From: Cryptomeria japonica
Taxonomy: Eukaryota > Streptophyta > Pinopsida > Cupressales > Cupressaceae
Direction: 5' to 3'
Assembly: GCF_030272615.1 (NCBI RefSeq)
Contig: NC_081407.1
Coordinates: 376,133,018 to 376,197,017, forward strand
DNA length: 64,000 nucleotides
The notes beneath the pieces were generated by a model, which saw only the letters and a program-made list of their open reading frames with translations, was not told the DNA's origin and ran no database searches. Positions within the stretch are counted from its first letter, which is position 1; every line of letters starts with the position of its first letter. Made by a program: the position numbers and the translations under genes. Positions 59,036-64,000 of this stretch are shown piece after piece.

Positions 59036-60652
59036 TGTAATGCCCCTACCTTAGTCGGTCTTGTAAAACCTGTTTGACCTTGGTTGACTTCCTATGTGGC
59101 ATTCTTGAATGATTGATTAACTATGATGTAATGTTATAGATTAGATAATATAAATAATTGTGCATACCTATTGATGTACTATTGCATCGATGCTTGTGTA
59201 AATGTAATTGTTCCCTAATTCTTGTTATAAATCTCGAGCTAACACCTTCATTGAATATGTATATATATGTATTCTTGCGTGACTCATGGTTGCAGGAGAT
59301 TGCAGGTACTATACCGCCTAGGTACAGGGTTCATCTCCATCAGGATTAACAGGGTTGAGTATACCTCCTTCATCCTTAGAATTCAGATTAGGTGGTCATA
59401 AAACTCTCGTCTTGCCTTAGCCATGGTCAGGTGAGCGTCGTGTGTGGTCCATAGGGTTCCTATGTCATTTGGGTTGTGTGTCGGGTGATTGGTGGACTTT
59501 CTTGGTTTGCATGCCTTGCATGTGGTAAATGGAGTATTTTATCCTAAGTTTTTAATTCAATTTAATGTGTTGATTTACGCATTAGTAATTGAGAAATTTA
59601 AAATAGATAGGTTTCTTTTATATGATTAATCATTAATTTAAAAAGATCACTTTATTTATGTTATAACAAATATAATTTAATGATTAATTTTAAATAATGA
59701 ATTTAATTAGTTTATGTGGTTTAAAAAGGACATATGTAAAGTTATTTGAAATATAATTAAATTAACCTCTTTTGCATTTTGGAAAAGAAAGGTTAGTTTT
59801 ACTTATTTAAGAAAATCAAATTTTATTAGAAAAAGCAAGTTTAATTTATAAGTAAATTTGATATAGTGTGAAAGATTGATTTTGGAAATTAATTTAATTT
59901 AAATATTTTATCCTTGTCAATATTTTGAAATATAAATGTTGGCTTAATTAATATTGAGAAATTAAAATTAAATAAGAGAGAAGCATTTTAATTAGAAAAT
60001 CAAGTTAAATTAATTTGATAGTTGAAAAAGAATTATTATTTCTTTTTATTTTAAAAGTGCTTAAATTTTGAAATTAGAAATTAGGTCAAAATTGGATCCC
60101 ATTTAATCTAGGTTGAAAAAGATATTTTGGGGGATGGGAATTTTTGAAAAAGAAAAGAAAAATATTTTGGAGGAAGAGTTTGGGGGTTTTGGAAAAGAAT
60201 GGAGTTTTTCTTGAATGGCAGGTTGGGCTCGTCTTCAAAATCTTGTCGGAATGCGATATGAGGTAGGATTCACATTTATTCTTTTGAGTTTCTTGTGATA
60301 TTGGGTTTGCTTCTTTAAAAAAAAAATGGTTTTTGGTTCTTGAAGACTCTTCTCCAAACCTCCATGATTGTTGTTAAAATATAGGTTTCAGCTTTAAAAA
60401 TATGGGTTGTCCTTGGGTCAAAATTTTCTTAATGGATTCGGTGTTTTAAACCCACTGACAAAATAATTTCCCATAATGTTGATTTGTAAAATCTGGGAAA
60501 TATATGGGTCTGTGATAAAAAGAAATGGGGATTTGGATTTTTTTGGCTTTTCATTATCTTTACTCAAAATTTTTTTTATTTTTTAATCTAAACTATAAAC
60601 CAATAAAAATAAATAAATATTAAAAAAAAAATTGGAAAAGAAAATATAATTT

Positions 60653-60850
60653 GGGGGTTTTGGGGGGGGGAGCCAAAGCTCAACCCGCCCCTCCCCTTAT
60701 CGCCATCCATAGCCACTTGGCTCCACAGAGTGGTGGCCGAAGGGGCTGCGACCCATGGCGGCCGCAACAACCCCTGGCTCCATTGTGTGGAGGTCGAAGG
60801 GGCTATGACCCCCATGGCGGCCGCAGCAACCCTCGACTCCACTGTGTTTT
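60653..60850. repeat. Matching GC-rich island in the 3' LTR
   Basis: Units start at 60719 and 60776, with a remnant at 60835. It has several substitutions and a short deletion relative to the left copy. Confidence 0.75.
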
Positions 60851-62139
60851 GCCACCCCTCATTTATTTTTATTTAAAATTTTATAAAGATTTTCTTCAAT
60901 GTTTACAGAATAAAAATAATAATATAAATATATTAAAAGTAATATATTTAATTATTATTAAAAATTTGGTGGAGATTTATATTACTATCAAGCATTAATC
61001 ATTAATAATGGATTAATATATATATTAAAATATATGCGAATTTAGATAATATCTAATTAGTATATATTATTAATTATATATTAATCATTGGTCCCATTAT
61101 AGCAATTATTTCCATTGATTTATCAATTGTTGTAATGTTGTTATTTTTTTATTTTAAGTGGGTAAATACTGGTATTTATATATATATTATGGATTAAATC
61201 GAATGGTGAATTTTTTTACATGTATGCAAAGGAACTTTAATCTCGTTGGGAGATGTTTTTTCTTTTTACTTATTTACTTTTAATGTATTCATTCCTTTTT
61301 GTAAAGGGAAATTTTTGTGCTGCTAGAAAGGGGACTAGAGTACTGTTTCTAAACCAGCATGTCAATGATGAAAATCTAAGGATAAAATAACTTGTTTAGA
61401 TGCTTAAATCAACATGAGAAAAGATTGTATTTTCCAGTTAATGCTTGTGCATGGTTTAATTTTTTTTTTTGTAATCGCTATGTTTAGAGTAATGGCACGA
61501 CCTTGATAGGTTTGTTCGGACCCTGTCATCTGGTTGCTTGTGTTTGGTCATAGTTAGTCAAGTCCCTATATAGGATACCAATAGTCAAGAGACCTTTATA
61601 TTTTTTTTTGATGTGTTCAATTGGATTTTCTTCTAAAAAGGGATCATTTATGTAATTATTGACCGAAGTGGTCGTTGTATAGTGGTTGTGTTAGCCTAAA
61701 TGGTAGAGATGTAAATAACATGAACCTTATGTAATCTTAACTTAAATAATTACTAGAGGGGTCTTGCAATTGAGTAGACCCAAAGATTTAGCCTCTAGGG
61801 GTGAACTCCGAGATCATATCTATGTTATGTGATGTTTTTGTCTCTCATGTTTCATACTTAATGCTAGCATGTATGAATGCATTTTGTATCTGTATAATGG
61901 GGATTTAATGAAGTTAATTTTTGAATGCATGAATATAGTCATCTTGTTAAATGTAGTAATTAGGGTCATAAAAGGATTGTAAATATGATTATGGAAAGTA
62001 ATTTGTTAATGTTATTGAAAAGAAGTAAGCATGGAAAGAAACTCACTAGGTTACAATTAATGGATTAACTTGTCATAAAGTTTGTAATTTGAATGTAATG
62101 AATGGATAAAAAATATTGGATTAACTGTCATAATACCTA

Positions 62140-62760
62140 AATTGAAATCTAATGGAAGAACCTCATTTAGTTATTTACCTTTTTATCTTAATAAATGAAC
62201 ATCATCATATTCACTTTATTTCTCTAAATTGGATGAATTCATTTAGTTATTTTTATTTCAACCTTATTAAATGCACTTCATCATAATAGCTATAATTGAT
62301 CTAAAGGGAGGAGAACACATTTAGTTTGTTATATCTTAATCTTGGCAAATGTATTTATTCATATTAACATTATTTTAACTAAAAAGAGTGAACTCATCAA
62401 GTTAGTTATATTTTAACCCTAATGGATGATCTTCATTATGTTACTTACATTTTTAATCCTTAATTTGAATGAATTGCATCATAGTAGTTATATTCTAATT
62501 AAAGGGATGAACCCATGTAGCTATATTACATTTTCACCTTAATGAATGAACTTCATCTCTTAGCAATATTTTAACTACAATAGATGAGCTCAAATGGCTA
62601 ATTACATTTTAACCCCTATAAATGAACTTCGATATATTAGTTGCATTGTATCTAAAATGGATGTCTCGCCAAGTTAACCATACTTAAACCTTAATGGGAG
62701 AATTCTTAAGTTAACTACATTTTAACTTTATGGGGTAAAATCCCTCTTGTTAGCCACTTT
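62140..62760. repeat. Degenerate tandem array in the 3' LTR
   Basis: Counterpart of 54280-54900 with the same unit order, so the array existed before the element transposed. Confidence 0.6.
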
Positions 62761-63100
62761 TGTGACCATAATAGATGAACGCTTCATAATCTCTGTAATG
62801 TTAATTCACTGAACAAATTATATCCATGTTCCAAGTAATAACATGTAATCAAGATATCTAGTTTAATTGGATCTAATGTCGTGAGTTGAGTTAGGTGTTA
62901 AGTTACGTAATCACATTGGGAAACTCCTTAGGTTCATTCAGTTTTCCGTTGTGTTATCTAAACGTTAGATAACTCCAATGTATCTTAATGTTGTGACTTA
63001 TTATTAACACTCTTAATTATTATTATAAAAATAATAATATTTACACTCTGTTTGAGTGTTTTAGCTTAATCCCTTCGTGGTTTCCTGGCGGGGCAATACA

Positions 63101-63241
63101 TAATGCCCCTTGATGCAAAGAAGAAATCAAAGGAATCTCCATTGATCAAGATTGAAAATTTAGGAGTGGACACACATTGATCAATAATTTCGATGAAGTT
63201 ATCTCCAAATACAAATGCTTGAAGGACTCTGAGAAGAAAAT
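63101..63241 (-). mobile_element. LINE C reverse transcriptase, upstream segment
   Basis: The minus strand reads FLLRVLQAFVFGDNFIEII, then STPKFSILINGDSFDFFFAS and RGI, and runs into the DNPLSP block on the other side of the LARD-like insertion. This matches the LINE motif just before the GDPLSP box. It ends where the copia-type LTR starts, so the LINE may continue past that element. Confidence 0.85.
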
Positions 63242-63761
63242 TGTTAGAACTTAATGTTATTAGGGATCACATCCTTATAACATTTATATATAGTGTTCTA
63301 ATATAAGGTTATAAAACCTTATATATTATTGCTTTATAAGCATATCCCATTTGAAATAATTATAATATAATAACTATTAGATTATTAATTATTTATGAGT
63401 GAGGGTTATTGAAAAGATGTGACTAGTGAAGTCACCCTTCCTCCTATATTTGAGGAGCTTCTCTCTCATTTGAGAGGGGTGTGAATTTGGAGCTTTATGG
63501 TGAGTTGTATCACTATGCATATGAGGTATTATTGGCCATGTGGAAGTATTGGAGGAGTGTCCCTATTTTCATGTCTATTTTATTATAGACTATATTTGTA
63601 AGTGTTTTAATTAAATGATGCTTTATGGGGTTTTTTACCCGAAAGGGTTTTCCCCATGTATATCTTGTGTAATGTGTACATTTTGCATGTATGTTTCATA
63701 TTTCATTTACTTTATAATCTTGTTTATAATCATTAGTATCCTAAGATCCTAATTTCTAACA
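63242..63761 (+). repeat. 5' LTR of a copia-type element at the right edge
   Basis: It begins TGTTAGAACT and ends TTTCTAACA, so its termini form the inverted pair TGTTAGAA/TTCTAACA. It is 520 bp. The base composition and the adjacent primer site fit Ty1/copia. The rest of the element lies outside the window. Confidence 0.82.
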
Positions 63762-63773
63762 TGGTATCAGAGT
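63762..63773 (+). promoter_or_regulatory. Primer-binding site of the right-edge element
   Basis: TGGTATCAGAGT abuts the LTR end and matches initiator-Met tRNA. Confidence 0.85.
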
Positions 63774-64000
63774 AGCTTAGGACATACTAATTATTTTTAC
63801 AGGTTATATTAGAAGATATATAGAATTTTATGGGAAAGCTCTTTATGCTCATTCAACACAAAGTAATGACATCATTAGAATATACTTGGTGTATCCTTTT
63901 TATTATTTCAATATTCATTTTTTTTAAAGTATTGATGGGGTACATTGATTTAGAATACACTAAGTTGCCTAATTTTTCTTGGGTAGAACCACATGCTTGA
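63774..64000 (+). other. Leader of the right-edge copia-type element
   Basis: No coding sequence is seen in the 227 bp before the window ends. Confidence 0.6.

Larger units (their letters stand above)
51177..63100 (+). mobile_element. LARD-like LTR element with 4.06-kb LTRs
   Basis: Two direct repeats (51177-55240 and 59036-63100) enclose 3.8 kb of interior. TAATG is duplicated at 51172-51176 and 63101-63105. An initiator-Met primer-binding site follows the left LTR, and a purine tract precedes the right one. The interior has no open frame longer than about 75 codons and no gag or pol motif. LTRs over 4 kb with a non-coding interior are the definition of LARDs (large retrotransposon derivatives). 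It looks structurally whole. LTR divergence is uneven, about 2 percent in some blocks and up to 9 percent in others by eye. Confidence 0.9.
59036..63100 (+). repeat. 3' LTR of the LARD-like element
   Basis: It starts TGTAATGCCCCTACC and ends GGGGCAATACA, about 4065 bp. It is collinear with the left LTR, including the GC-rich island at 60653-60850 and the tandem array at 62140-62760. Confidence 0.9.

Overview
The window looks like a transposon-dense, gene-poor stretch of the nuclear genome of a seed plant with a large genome; a conifer or other gymnosperm is my best guess. I see nuclear-type plant tRNA genes, plant L1-type LINEs with a C-terminal RNase H, degenerate derivatives of the plant telomere motif, old nested LTR elements and AT-rich spacer. 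No intact host protein gene was recognised. All divergence and age figures are counted by eye on short stretches and are rough.

Layout. 1-7842: an LTR-flanked element running off the left edge, with long LTRs and an unrecognised tandem-repeat reading frame on the minus strand. 7843-19693: the 3' part of an L1-like LINE, split by a Ty3/gypsy-type element (8431-16239) that carries gag and protease but no visible polymerase. 19694-21140: degenerate telomere-like repeats. 21140-27730: AT-rich sequence with tRNA-Ala, tRNA-Glu, a decayed tRNA-Glu copy, possible gene scraps and an AT-rich tandem array. 27735-30282: a second telomere-like region with a repeat of about 700 bp. 30283-36334: a full-length but dead copy of the same LINE with target-site duplications. 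It shares both its body and its downstream flank with the first copy, so the two are halves of a segmental duplication. 37305-41566: AT-rich repeats and copia-type remnants. 41859-41930: a degraded tRNA-Phe. 42667-51176: LINE pieces on both strands and two members of an unrecognised protein family, each directly downstream of a LINE RNase H on the minus strand. 51177-63100: a LARD-like element with LTRs of about 4.06 kb and a non-coding interior, inserted into the LINE reverse transcriptase. 63242 to the window end: the 5' LTR and leader of a copia-type element.

History read from the sequence. A LINE landed in telomere-like repeats and collected nonsense changes. The whole locus was then duplicated. 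One copy took two LTR insertions and the other took a 167-bp insertion. The two unrecognised families (minus strand near 1.7-3.6 kb; minus strand at 43.6-44.9 kb and 47.0-48.9 kb) are the best candidates for something undescribed.
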